Positions 1 through 11,067 of a DNA stretch of 64,000 nucleotides are shown here, piece by piece (the first letter of the stretch is position 1; every line of letters begins with the position of its first letter). The DNA is from Neurospora intermedia. Taxonomy: Eukaryota; Ascomycota; Sordariomycetes; Sordariales; Sordariaceae. Both the position numbers and the translations under genes were made by a program. The notes below the pieces were generated by a model. It was not told where the DNA came from. It worked only from the letters and a program-made list of their open reading frames with translations, and searched no databases. Location: NCBI GenBank assembly GCA_037102815.1, contig BTPP01000008.1, positions 1,674,001 through 1,738,000 of the forward strand, written 5' to 3'.

Positions 1-480
1 ATAAGGTCTAGTTCAACCTTAAGAATTACGGCTCTATACATTCTAAAAAGAAATTCGATATAGTCTACGCTAAATATACCGTCTCTAAAGTCTTATCCCT
101 ATATATAATCGAATTCGAAGGGCTACTATCTACAATTTACAATATCTTTTATATTAACCTCCTCCGTAGAGCCGCTAAAGACCCTCTACCCGGATAGTAT
201 ACTACGGATTTATAACCCCCAATTATTATAGTCGAAGGAGAGAAAAAATAGAAGGTAGAATAAATTCTTTGTACGAATAACTTTAAAGAGAAGGGAGGGT
301 ATATAATCCGTATAGTCTATATAAAATAAAAGGGTTTTAGAGAGATTATTTAGGAGCCGTTTAAAGAATTCCTAAAGACGGCTATATTTAATAAATTTAA
401 ATAGAAGTACGGACCTATAAATATAAATAACGGACTATTAGAATAATATTAGCGCGAGGGAACTATTTATTTTAATAAAC
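1..480 (+). mobile_element. 3' end of a Gypsy-type retrotransposon with chromodomain-like tail (fossil)
   Basis: The plus strand reads as the C-terminal end of a retrotransposon polyprotein. The stretch at about 215-400 resembles the chromodomain found at the end of chromovirus-type Gypsy integrases (a valine/isoleucine-rich strand, then a tryptophan/lysine-glycine-type turn, then an acidic helix). The element continues past the left edge. It is broken many times over by RIP. No LTR was found in the part visible here. The family call rests on weak residual similarity. Confidence 0.45.
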
Positions 481-599
481 GTAAGAGAAATTAATTATAG
501 CTAAAAGCTAAAGCCCCTTTCCCCTTTACTATAGATAGGATATAAGGAAGTTAATCCTCTACCTAAATATAATTAATCTATAAAAATATAAAAAATAGA

Positions 600-2290
600 A
601 AACCGAAGGAAGAATATAACTATAATAATAGACCTTATTCATAGATTTCGCCCTCTTCTAATATTTTAATATTAATAGAGGCGCAGCCAATAGGAGCCTC
701 CTCCTCTACGCTACCGGCCAGGGAAATAAAATTAATAGGAGGGTCGACCTCTATATTATTATTAATAGTATTAGGAGTACGGAGCGGGACAGTTGTAAAA
801 TTAATAGTAGGGTTAATCGGAGAGGCAGTCTAAGTACGGGTAGTAGAACAAATTTAGTAAAGAGGTAAAACACTAAATAATCCCTAAATTCCCCCCTTAA
901 TCGAACTACGCTTATTCGGCTTTAATATTGGAGGGAACGATTCCTTTTAGGCCTATAAATTAATTACCTATATATAGAGACCGTCTATAGCGCAACGTAA
1001 AGATTCGATATCGCTATAAATGCTATTTATATTACTAACAGCGCATTATAAGGATTCTAAGTAAGTACGAACGTCGTTAAATTTAACGAAGGTAGCGAAA
1101 TCGGCGCTAACGATAGAAGGAGGCGTAGTAAGGTCGTTAGAAGTGGGCGGGCTAGTAACTACAATAGCTATATTAGGGCTAGCGAGGAAATAATTAATAA
1201 TTATATTATTAAACCGATTATAGGTAGAAAGATAGTTACTATACTCTAAAATTTCTATAATCGAAATTATATCCTTACGTATAGTAGTAGTAGTACTTTT
1301 AGTACTAAAAGTAAAGTATCCCTACGATTTCTAATTGTAGTAAATAGATTAAACTACACTAAGAGTAGGGAGATAAGCCTTGCCGGATTCCACCTTATAT
1401 ATAATATATTTCGTACTAGAGTTGAAATTAGTGCCTACGTACTTATAACTACAAAAGAGATAAAGCTAGTACTAAAAAGCAACTAGATTATACTTCTCGG
1501 CTGTAGCGAAGCCTTTGCAACAAATTATTTTCTTTTATATATTTATACGAATAGAAAGTAAAATACTATAGTACATAATAGTAGGGTTATTTTTAATAGC
1601 GTAGGCCTTAGTTCTACTTTAATAAGTAGAGGAACTATTAAAAATTTTATTCTCCTTATCCTCCTTCTTAAGGATAGCAGTAAATTAAATAATAGGGGCC
1701 GGATTAGGAGTAATAATAAGTACGGAAATAGAGTAGATAGTAGCAGTAAAAGTAGGAGTACAAGGGGTAGTAAGCACGGGTTTAATAGGTATAAGGGCGG
1801 GAGTAGGAATAAGCATAGGAATAAGAGTAGGGTTCTAATTAAGAGGAATATTAAAGGGGCCGAGTCCGTACTACAATAGTAAAAACGGATAATTACTATA
1901 AGAGTAATTATAATATTATTAGGGAAACTAATAATAGCCTAGGAATTAATTATATACCGAAGTATAGCTAAACTAAATTCCAACGGACGAAAAAGAGGGC
2001 GTAGTAGGAGGAGCGACGAAGGATAGCGCAGGAATAATCGGCGCAGGAGCAGCCGGGGGAATAGCCGTAGTAGGAGTAGCTAGAGCGGAAAATTACAAAA
2101 TAGAAATAGCAATCTCCTATTTGCACTACTAGGCAAGGAATTTCTTATACTACGAATTATTAGAGGATATTATAAAGGCTATATAAAAGTTAGAATTAAA
2201 AGTATAAGGGCGTAATAGTAGGTTTACTATTAACATTAAAAATAGGCACAATTTTATAATATTTAGAGGGAAGGTTAGAAATTAGGGAGG
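600..2290 (-). pseudogene. Unidentified minus-strand coding relic in RIP DNA
   Basis: One minus-strand frame reads as protein over more than 1.5 kb. Its higher-coordinate (N-terminal) part is rich in Pro, Ala and Thr. It is followed by a Ser/Asn/Thr-rich middle and an Asp/Ser-rich segment near 1,010-1,180. No reverse transcriptase, integrase or transposase motif was recognised. It is broken throughout by RIP-type changes. A gag-like protein of a retroelement is possible, as is a captured host gene. Confidence 0.4.
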
Positions 2291-2489
2291 AGGAGGAAGG
2301 AAAGAGAGAGAAAGAAGGAAAGAGGGAGAAAGGGAATTAAAAAGAAAAGAGGAAAGTATACAATAAGAGGAAGGGCGTAAAAGGTAGAAGAAGGCCGGGC
2401 ACGCAAGAAGGTTTTACTAACGCTAAAGGTAGGTAGAGACAGTTACCGGGCGGATAAAGTTGCATAGAGACGGAAGGTACGTAATTACT

Positions 2490-2800
2490 TATATATAATT
2501 ATTAGTAACGTTCGCGCCGGGGCCGGTACAGAGAGGAGAGGGCTAATATTACGGGACTGCCGCCCTAAAGGTTATATTGGGCTTTATAGCCCAATTACCG
2601 CTATAGCCCAGCCCGTAGCTTATAGCGGTACTACTCCGCTGTAGCGCTGGTCATATACTTGTAGCCCCCTTCAAAAGGCTGCCGCCGCAAGCTCCACTTA
2701 CAGACCTTTCCCCCTTTCCTCTTCATAGAACCTTATCGATCACTTAGGCACAGTACCTGTATACACTCTACTATCCCCCTTACACTCACCTATAAAAATT
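2490..2800. repeat. Less RIP-mutated patch with two adjacent hairpins, possible LTR
   Basis: This stretch keeps CA and TG dinucleotides, unlike its surroundings. It contains a perfect 8-bp stem with a 4-base loop at 2576-2595 (ATTGGGCT/AGCCCAAT). Immediately after it lies a 10-bp perfect inverted repeat at 2596-2605 and 2621-2630 (TACCGCTATA). A pyrimidine-rich stretch follows. The position at the 3' side of the minus-strand gag-like relic would suit an LTR, but no second copy is in the window. Confidence 0.4.
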
Positions 2801-2899
2801 ATATTTAAAATAATATAAAATTATAATAAACTCCGCTCCTATATACTATCGCTATTATTATATATATAATTCTACCAACTATTACTTCAACTATCGTTT

Positions 2900-5750
2900 A
2901 ATTATTAATTATATTAATTGTATCGTTCGCTAACGCTACTCTCTATAGCTTTAGGAATTTTCTAATTTGCAACCCTAATTTCCTTGTAAAAGGGATATTA
3001 ATATACTCTATAGTAGCTTTACTATCTAACAAAATAAAGGATAACTTTATTCTATAAACTAATCCTTCAATAAAACCGATATATACCTTATTAAATTATT
3101 CTATATCCAAACCAATTCCTACTACCTACTTACGCTATTCTAAATTTATAATATTATATTCAATAGCCTCGAAGAGATACGTTCTCACTTACTTTTTTAA
3201 TAGCTTTCTACCTTTATCCGCCCTTTAGGCTACTATAATAAACTTTGCGAAATCGGCTCTAATCTTTAGTACTATATTGAAAAATTATAGTATATTTATA
3301 AGGAAATTTATATCCGCTAAAATTCTTCCAATATCTAGCGGTTTAATACTATATTCCTCTAAGCCTTTAATATATAATTGTACGCGCCTCTTTCTAAAGA
3401 TTTCTTCGGCCTTCTTAAGAATCTCTTTAATTTACTATCTAATTTCCTTAATAATATCCTGGGTAATTTGGGGAAGGGGGTTCTCGGGACCCTTCGGGAT
3501 TTCTATTGGTTTTATTACTACTATAACTAATTACGGAGCGGCAGGCCTTAAATTATTATTTTCCGTTATAACCGGTTCTACTATTTTCGGCTTTATAATT
3601 AATTGGAGTGCTGGTCCTTTCTTTTATAGTAGCTACTTTAATACCCTCGATGCTAAGTTTAAAGTTTTCTCCTAATACCGTTCTTCCTTTATAATTAGAA
3701 GTATTGTATTTAGTACTTTTACGAAATTTCGAGGAAGCTCCTCTTTACCGAATAAGTCCCCTATATCGACGTCCAATTCGGAATTAGTATTTTGCTGAAC
3801 TAATTCTGCCTATTTCTCCCTTTCTTTTATTTTATTTAGGGTATTTTCTGTAATTACTACTAAATTTTAGGCCGATCTTTCTCTTAGTTTATAAGGTACA
3901 TCCTTGCGTAGGTTATCTAAGGCTTAAGCGTCGGCTATTATATTTCTCTCGATTACCGTTAATAATTCCCGCTTCAATTTTTTTTATTCTACTTTTAATA
4001 CCTACATCCCTTCTATTCTTACTTTATTTTCTAGTATATAAATTTCGTTTAGCGAACCTTTATAATATTTGAAATTTATATACTAACTTATTATTTTATA
4101 TATTACTCTTTAGTAATTTTACGGGACGTTATTTGCGGCGTTATTATATTAGTTTTAGTTCTGCTATAATTGGTTTTAATTCTACTAGCTCTAAATTTAG
4201 TTTAAAATTGTAGTATTATTTATTTCTATTAGCTACATTCTTTTCCGGCGGTTTCCTATCTTAATCCAATTCTCGACTCTCGGAAGCGGACATTACGAAT
4301 CTATATAATCTCCCTACAAGTTTGTATAATTATCGTACTAATACGTCCTATATAACGATAGTCCGTACTTCCGTAGGTCCTATAAATTAGAAATTTTAAG
4401 TAGGGGGCGGGACTAACTATTATTATAAGTACTATTATTATAATATATTCCGGATCCCAATCTATTATAATTTCTATTACCCCTATTGTTATACTCGGAC
4501 GCGTTCGAATTATAATTAGTATTATTAGAATTATATTTACTACTATTTGAATTATATCCTGTATTAGTATTATATCTATTCTATCTACTAGGGTTATAGA
4601 AATTTATATTGTATATTATAATTATTAAAATTTACGTCTACTATTAGTACCTTCCGATCCCAAAATTTAGAAATTGTTTAAATAGTTTTACTACGTCTTT
4701 TAATTTTATTAAATTATCCTCCTTACTATCCAATTCTTTATATATTCCCATTTTTACCCCTAGCGATTGTACCGCCTTCTTAATTTCTATAAAGGAGGCC
4801 GAAAATTCCTTCGCACCCGAACTTATTAATATTATATACCCTAATACTATTAGTTTATTTTCTAGCTTCTATTTAATTCCCTTATTTATAGCTACTACTC
4901 TTTAATTATTCTTTACTATTTTATTTAATACTACGCTAACTATAATAAACCTTAATTCCTTCGATTTAATTCTAATAAACAATTTTTCCGCCCTTCTAAA
5001 ATATTCGTTAATTAATTCCTTAAACCTTCTTCTAAGTCCTACAATATCCGATATAATATTTAAATCCGTCTTCTTCATTTCCTATTTTTCTCTCGCTACT
5101 TATATAATACTCGCCTTTCCCGTCTTTTCCTTCTCCTCCAACTCTACCTCCTACTATAATTTTACATCTCCTTTCAAACCCTTCCGAAACTAAGTCTTAA
5201 ATACCGCATCCTAACTAGTAACGTTAATTCTAGTTAAAATTAGGGTTGCTTCTATCTCCTTAATATATTTACTAATATTATTAATACTCTATCCTACGAA
5301 GTATAGCTATATTAAATTCGCTATATTTATTCGTCGCTTCGCCGGTAGTAAATTTAGTTGGGAAATAAATAGTAAATTTACTTTAGAGGATATAGAAATA
5401 TCCGATCGAATTAATAGTAACGGCATTCCCGTTCGTTCTAGTAATAATATTAATAGGACTATTACCGATAATTCTATTAGGATTGTTTGGGCAAGGGTTC
5501 TTATAAGGGATACCTTTATAAGAATTAGTATTATTATAGTACCTTAGAATAATCCTAAATCAATTAAAAAATCTTTAATAGCTTTAAGTCCTATAGGGAT
5601 CTCTAAAAATAATATCGTTAGCTTAGCGCCTTCGGCGTTAAAATTTCTTTCGTTATTAAATTCTAGGTTAGTAGCGTATAGGTTAACCTCGGCGTATAAG
5701 GTTTCAATATGCGTAAGGAGGTTCTATAAGTACTTTACCGAAATAAAATA
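2900..5750 (-). mobile_element. Minus-strand gag-like retroelement relic (fossil)
   Basis: The minus strand reads as a gag-like polypeptide. A stretch of roughly 5,350-4,600 is helical, rich in Glu and Lys, and resembles retrotransposon gag. A Asn/Tyr-rich segment follows at about 4,620-4,300. A further coding-like stretch runs to about 2,940. No reverse transcriptase motif was found, so it could be a partial or non-autonomous LTR element. It is heavily broken by RIP. A short open frame on the plus strand at 3277-3675 is a by-product. Confidence 0.4.
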
Positions 5751-6565
5751 AAATAAAGGAAATATTCTAGTAGTAAGGGTACTATAAAGGCCCCTGTAAT
5801 TATAGTGCTTAATACCCTTAATAGGAGTAAATAATTGGGTATTAGAGTTCCTAGTTTGGCTATATCTATTTACGTAAAAACTTTACTTAATAATAGCTAA
5901 AAAGTTAAACGAAGTAAAAAGGTACTTCAATTCCGTAACCCTAGATTTTAAGGGTATAAATTCAACCTCGTTAAGACTAAATTATAGCGTCGATCTTATC
6001 TTCCGTTTAATAATTAAAGTAGTAGATTAAGGGTTTAAAGTTCGGGTACTTAAAGAGTGGGTTTTCCGTCCGAAATTTCGATTTTTAGCAAATAGGGATA
6101 TTGGAGGTTTAGTTTAGTATTTAATAACGATATAAAACTTTATTCGGATATAGGGTCTGGGGACGGGATCGATAATTAGATTATCTATTCTTATCGAATA
6201 TTATTAAGGGTTATCGAGGGTCGTTGGGTTTAGATATTGGGGGGGTATTATACGTAATGTTAAATAGGGTATTGATATTGTATTGATGGTTAGTTACAAT
6301 AACGCTTCCGGTACGTCGTGTAGTATGCAAAAAGATAGTAAATTCAAAAAGCAATTCGTTTCGTTTCATTTAATCGATTAGATAAGGTAGAAATAAAGAT
6401 TGATGCTTTATAGAACAATCCGGTATAGTCTACTATAAAAAGTGATAATTTCTCATTGGTTCAAAGTCGGCTAAAGAATAGAAGAGGGGAGGGATTTGAA
6501 GAGCCCCCCACTAGATTAGCTTAAATAGGCTAAGAGTGCCTAGTATACGTGACACAAAATAAGTG

Positions 6566-6637
6566 GGTCTCAGATGGTCTGCAGACTTGGAGCATTAGCA
6601 CTGCCAAGTTACTCAAGGGAACTGTCGGTTCAAACCC
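6566..6637 (+). other. tRNA-like internal promoter boxes, weak
   Basis: GGTTCAAACCC at 6627-6637 matches a pol III B box. GGTCTCAGATGG at 6566-6577 partly matches an A box about 50 bases upstream. No cloverleaf with a paired acceptor stem and no T-run terminator could be drawn. It may be a tRNA-derived relic or chance. It lies just where the RIP block gives way to the gene island. Confidence 0.15.
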
Positions 6638-6797
6638 CCCAATATGGTTCCCGTACCCAAGATCCAATTCCTATCCTGCAGTTACACACACTGCTGTCCT
6701 GAGCCTTTCGATCATTAACAATCGGCGAGACTCGAAACCCAAATACTCATCAACCAACAACGTGACAAGAACAGAGAATACGAAAACAGCACAAGCC

Positions 6798-7280
6798 ATG
6801 CCGCCGGCACCGGAGCCCAAGTCCAAAGCCGCTGTCCCCCAGGGTAAACGCGACGTCGGCCGGAGAACACTTGATCAAGCCAAAACCGCCACTCTTGCCC
6901 TTTCCCCTTTGCCCATCAAGGTACGTCCATACCACGGAATCTTCCCATATGTCCAAGACATCACACGATCAAGCTTTCTAACCATTTTCTTGTGCCATAC
7001 ACAGGAGCAACTACAGAAGAGCGTGCTGTTGCAGAAACCCAAGAAGGCAGACAGCAAAAGCGAACCCCATTGCAAAGATGACTTGGCAGCAGTAGCAGTA
7101 GCAGCTGATGATGACGATTGGGTTTTGGAAGACCTGGTAGAAAAGGAAGAGGAGAAAGAGGAGGAGGAGGAGGAGGATGAGGACGACGACGATGAAGATT
7201 GGTTCTTTGAAGTTCCGCTGATGGAGGAAGAAGATTGGGTTACTGTCACGCTTGATTCCCGGGATGGAGAGTGGGCTTGA
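6798..7280 (+). CDS. Small acidic protein, unknown function (one intron)
   Basis: Predicted 132-aa protein from two exons, 6798-6920 and 7005-7280. The 84-nt intron has a GTACGT donor, a CTAAC branch site near 6977 and an ACAG acceptor. It is a multiple of three and has no stop, so retention would also leave an open frame. The start at 6798 is the first ATG close to the intron in a Pro/Lys-rich context; the frame is open further upstream to 6549. The N-terminal 40 residues are basic. The C-terminal half is a run of Asp/Glu (about residues 75-115) followed by Trp-Phe and Asp-Trp-Val motifs. No family was recognised. The acidic tail suggests a nuclear or chaperone-like role, but that is only inference. 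It is the first gene after the repeat block. Confidence 0.6.
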   Translation: MPPAPEPKSKAAVPQGKRDVGRRTLDQAKTATLALSPLPIKVRPYHGIFPYVQDITRSSFLTIFLCHTQEQLQKSVLLQKPKKADSKSEPHCKDDLAAVAVAADDDDWVLEDLVEKEEEKEEEEEEDEDDDDEDWFFEVPLMEEEDWVTVTLDSRDGEWA

Positions 7281-9284
7281 GTGCTGCTGCTGCTGCTGCT
7301 GCCGTGGAAGGTTGGACCTGATTGATGTTAGGCAAATTCAAGGTATGAGAAGGAGGGAGAGGGTGGTCGTTGGGGAATGGGGATGTGGTGTTGAAGTAGG
7401 TAGCATGATTTGGGATCTACTAGTCTAGGTAATCGATGGGTTCTGGATACTTTGGGTCTTGTTCGTATGTATGTACCAGGCGTGGGGAGGGGTGATGACC
7501 ACAGTATAAATCTCTGTAGGTAGTAGGTTCCATTATACGGTATCTTGTCCGTATTATATCCGATCGAACATAACGGCTATAGTCGATACCTACTTGGGTG
7601 AAGACGCGAAGGATTGGGTGCACTCCGATTGATCGATTGACGCCTTGTAACTGTCCGACTACCTACCTTACATTGCCTTGTGGTGGATGGCCGACTCACC
7701 AGGTAGGCTTGTATAAAAAGAGGCTGTGTCGGGCTGCGCTGTTCGAGGTTCCCTTGCGATTGTGAACCTGGAGGGCGTTTGCCGAGTTTCAGCGTTCACT
7801 GCCAGGATTGAATGGCCATCAGGGGCGTCTCTACCATTCTCTCTCTTTCTCTCTCTCTATTTGAAAACATGTAATCGGTCAGATAGTTGCCAGGAATTGA
7901 TTGAAGAATGAAATATGGCGATTTGGATATTGGGGTTGTTGTATAGTCCAAGTCTGATGCCCTGGTGATGAACGACCTTGGTAGAATAAGGTTGACGATG
8001 CCCCTGGGAAAGGGCGACGTTGGGAAGTATTGTGGAGCCTGCGCTTTTCAGGGCCTAGAGGTACACTAGTCTACACCGGGAGTAGGTCCTGGGGGCTGTG
8101 TGGGGCATTGGAAAGACCCCTGTTCCCATCCAGATCTGTCTCAGATCGCCTTCTCCTTGGCGCCGGCTTGGTATCCGGGGTAATAAACCGTTGAAAATGA
8201 TACGACACTTGAAACTGGGAGAGACAATCATTGCTCTTTTACCCCCTTTAAACCTTTCAACTTGAATACTTTGAACAATGGTCGAAAACACAGAAAAGAG
8301 AGGAACGTCAATCCAACCCCGAGCTTTGCGCCATTAAGGTAACCCCTGAATGCGCTAAGCTAAAAGGGGCGCTAATGCAAGGGCAGCCTTCTGCCCAGTG
8401 GGGCTGTCTCTCTTTGCTCTTCCTAGTTCCTGTTTTCTTTTTTTTTTCGACGACAACATCACTTTTTCCTTCGACTTTGTGTCTCCTGTCGGTCATGAGC
8501 TCTGCAAATTATCACAAAATTGCGATGTTCTAGACTCTGGCGATCATGGTTGAAATCTTGACAATCCATCAACTACCGGCGCTAGCTGCAACGCTATCCC
8601 CCTCAACGTCCGTACTTCTGGAAACCAATCAGCACCCGCATGTACCTGAAAATTCAGCACGGACATGCTCCGATCCGGCTTCCTCTCCTCCACATCCCAA
8701 ACAATGGCCAGACAGGGGAAGCTTCTTCGGGGAGATTGGAGAGGTCGAGATCGCGAGCATCTTCGTATTCCCCCTGTTTCGCATTGAAGATCAACATGGG
8801 CGCGACAACATCGGTACCACCGGCTTTTAGCAGGAGCAGCAACCTGGAATCCACAGAAACCCCGGATTTCGTATCTTTCTCGGCGCCATCCAGTCTCAGC
8901 CTTGTGAATCCTGCCCTTTTTCGAGTTTGCCCTTCTCCTCTGGTGTTTCCGGCTTGGTATGCGGTTCAACCGTTCGTCCGTTCGTCCGTCCCTCGCCGAT
9001 CACCATGCCCTTGTTTCTCGTGTAGTTTGGTACGTCGCTGTCTTGTCAACAGTCGATTTGACTTCTGGTATAAGAGACTGGTTGCCCTCTTCTCCTGGTG
9101 ATTTTCTTGGCCTTTGAGATAGCAACAGCAAAAAACACCAGCAGGATCTGGTCTCTTTCTTTTCCCTTCCCGCCCTCCAGAATCCGGTACTTCTTTGAGC
9201 AACAACTCTCCCCATTCCTGCTGGTCAGCACTGCTTTTCTATAGTCCACATCAGTGCTTTTTTTTTTCGAACCACCAGACGACA
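7281..9284. other. 2-kb intergenic region upstream of the BAS2-like gene
   Basis: Normal-composition DNA with only short, mutually overlapping open frames on both strands, none with recognisable protein features. Pyrimidine-rich stretches occur at about 7,830-7,860 and 8,430-8,450. A T-run sits at about 9,258-9,267, just before the start codon at 9285. It probably holds the promoter and 5' leader of the following gene. Confidence 0.5.
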
Positions 9285-10631
9285 ATGGTTCGTTTCACTA
9301 CCGTTCTCAGCACGCTTGCTGGTAAGTGCTCCCACGAGATCCCGCCCGTTCTTGTAAGAACTTCTTAAGCTGACAAAACACCTCCTACAGTGACTACCGC
9401 ATCCGTGCAAGCCTTCCCCGGCGCCTGGCTTCTTCAAGCACGACAGAACATCCCCGACCCGGCAGGCGAGAAGAACGTCGGTAACGGCAAAGGCCTCCAG
9501 TTCATCGGCGGACAATGCCTCAGCCAAGCCGACTGCGGGTCCCAATGCTGTGCAACCCTTGCCCGCGGTGGTGATGTCATTGGCGTTTGCTCCGGCTTGG
9601 GTGCTCAATTCCAAGCTGGCAAGCAGGGCTGTGGCTTTGGCAGTACTGCTGCGGGCAACAACAGCACCGGTACCGTAGGCAACGTGAACCTGGTTGGAAA
9701 CAAACAGGCTACGAATGGCACGACTCCAGCCGCCGGTGGTGGAAAGAAGGGTGGCAAGGGCAAGAAGAAAGGAAAAGGTCACGGCAAGAAGAAGGGCGGT
9801 GCTGTCGGCAATGGCAACGCTAATAACGGGACCGACACCTCCAATGCTGGCAAAGGCAACATCGACCTTGGCAATCAACTGGCTGTGAATGGCACGGCAC
9901 CAGCAAAGGGCCATAAGGGAAAGGGGAAGGGCAAAGGTCACGGCAAGAAGAAGGGCGGTAATGTCGGTAACGGCAACGCTAACAACGGGACCGATACCAC
10001 TACCACTGCCCCTGGCAACAACGCCAACGGCAAAGGCAACATCGACCTTGGCAATCAACTGGCTGTGAATGGTACGGCCCCAGCTACCGGTGGAGGGAAA
10101 GGAAAGGGGAAGGGCAAGGGGAAAGGCCACGGCAAGAATAAGGGCGGTAATGTCGGTAACGGCAACGCTAACAACGGTACCGACACTTCCAATGCTGGCA
10201 ACAACGGCAACGGCAAAGGCAACATCGACCTTGGCAATCAGCTGGCTGTGAATGGTACGGCCCCAGCTACCGGTGGAGGGAAAGGAAAGGGGAAGGGCAG
10301 GGGAAAAGGCCACGGCAAGGATAAGGGCGGCAACGCTGGGAATGCTGGAGGTGCTGGAGGTGCTGCCGGTGATGCTGGAAGTGCTGCCGGTGCTGGGGGT
10401 GCTGCTGGCGGTGATGCTGGAACTGCTGGCGGTGCTGCTGGTAGTGCTGGCAATGCTGGAAAAGGTGGCAAGGGTGGTAAAGCTGGTAAAGGCGGTAACG
10501 CTGGAGGTGCTGCCGGCGATGCTGGAAGTACTACTGGCAATGCTGGCACCGCAGGGGACGCCAGCAATACTGGCACTACCGGAGGCGCAACAGACGCTTC
10601 CGCCGAGGATGCTCAGGGGCAGGATGATTAG
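9285..10631 (+). CDS. BAS2-like secreted cysteine protein with long Gly/Lys-rich repeat tail
   Basis: Predicted 425-aa protein from exons 9285-9321 and 9391-10631. The 69-nt intron (GTAAGT...CTACAG) splits codon 13. Residues 1-20 form a signal peptide ending SVQA. Residues 40-95 carry six cysteines (about 55, 61, 65, 66, 79, 93) in a C-x5-C-x3-CC-x12-C-x13-C pattern with GKGLQFIGGQC and GAQFQAGKQGCGFG. This matches biotrophy-associated secreted protein 2 (BAS2) of Magnaporthe and its relatives. BAS2-type proteins are usually about 100 aa, so the remaining 330 residues are an addition. They comprise about three and a half 60-aa repeats containing GNIDLGNQLAVNGTAP and a GKGKGHGKKKGG block, then a Gly/Ala/Asn stretch ending in an acidic tail. 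Acts outside the cell; the mechanism is unknown. Confidence 0.8.
9682..10330 (+). repeat. Coding tandem repeat, about 180-nt unit
   Basis: The segment beginning AACATCGACCTTGGCAATCA recurs at about 9858, 10038 and 10221, spaced 180-183 nt. A weaker first copy starts near 9682. Each unit encodes about 60 residues with an Asn/Thr half and a Lys/Gly half. The last two full copies are nearly identical at DNA level, suggesting recent duplication or gene conversion. The repeated array is short, which would help it escape RIP. Confidence 0.8.
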
Positions 10632-11067
10632 TCTGCTCAATCAGGCCAGAGCAAGGTGGTGTGGGATCAGTGCCGGGTGGGTTGTTCATAACTGCCTAGT
10701 TATCTGAGCAACGTTGACGGTGTTCCGGGAGCTGTTCAACCATCAAGCAATGAGCGGGATCCCTTGTTTGCAATGTCGTCCAACTATGACTGGTCATTAT
10801 CTAGAAAAAGATAATGAGGTGCAAGACAGCTGTAAATGGAGGAATCAATGTTTCCCCGCGCAAGCGACGGGCTTTGTTCCTATCTCTGTCTTTTTCTTCT
10901 CCTGTAACTATTCAAGATCCTAGCTAAAAACATGATCCTCATACAAACTACACCTCTCAACTTCCGCGTGACGACATCCAAGTCTTCCTCCATTCTTCCC
11001 ATGCGCCATGTTCACTTGTCCAATGACCTAGACATAGGTAGTTATACCAACCCCCTTACCAAAAAAC
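10632..11067. other. Intergenic region between convergent genes
   Basis: About 435 bases between the ends of the BAS2-like gene (+) and the CFEM gene (-). It should hold both 3' UTRs. No other feature was seen. Confidence 0.5.

Larger units (their letters stand above)
1..6450. repeat. Left AT-rich, RIP-mutated repeat block
   Basis: The sequence is extremely rich in TA and poor in CA and TG, while CG-containing words survive. This is the dinucleotide signature of repeat-induced point mutation, which changes CpA to TpA on both strands of duplicated DNA. No intact gene is visible. The readable relics inside are listed separately. Composition returns to normal between about 6,300 and 6,550. A less mutated patch lies at about 2,490-2,790. 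Confidence 0.9.

Noticed and set aside
3277-3675. 132-codon plus-strand frame in the left RIP block
   Set aside because: The minus strand of this stretch reads as retroelement protein; the plus frame is a chance result of TA-rich sequence with few stop contexts.
8544-9101. Overlapping frames of 94-153 codons on both strands before the BAS2-like gene
   Set aside because: They overlap each other on opposite strands, lack family features or splice continuity, and fit promoter and leader DNA.
9225-10640. 471-codon open frame on the minus strand opposite the BAS2-like gene
   Set aside because: It exists because the Gly/Lys/Ala-rich repeat codons on the plus strand read without stops in reverse. 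The plus strand has a signal peptide, a valid intron and a family match.
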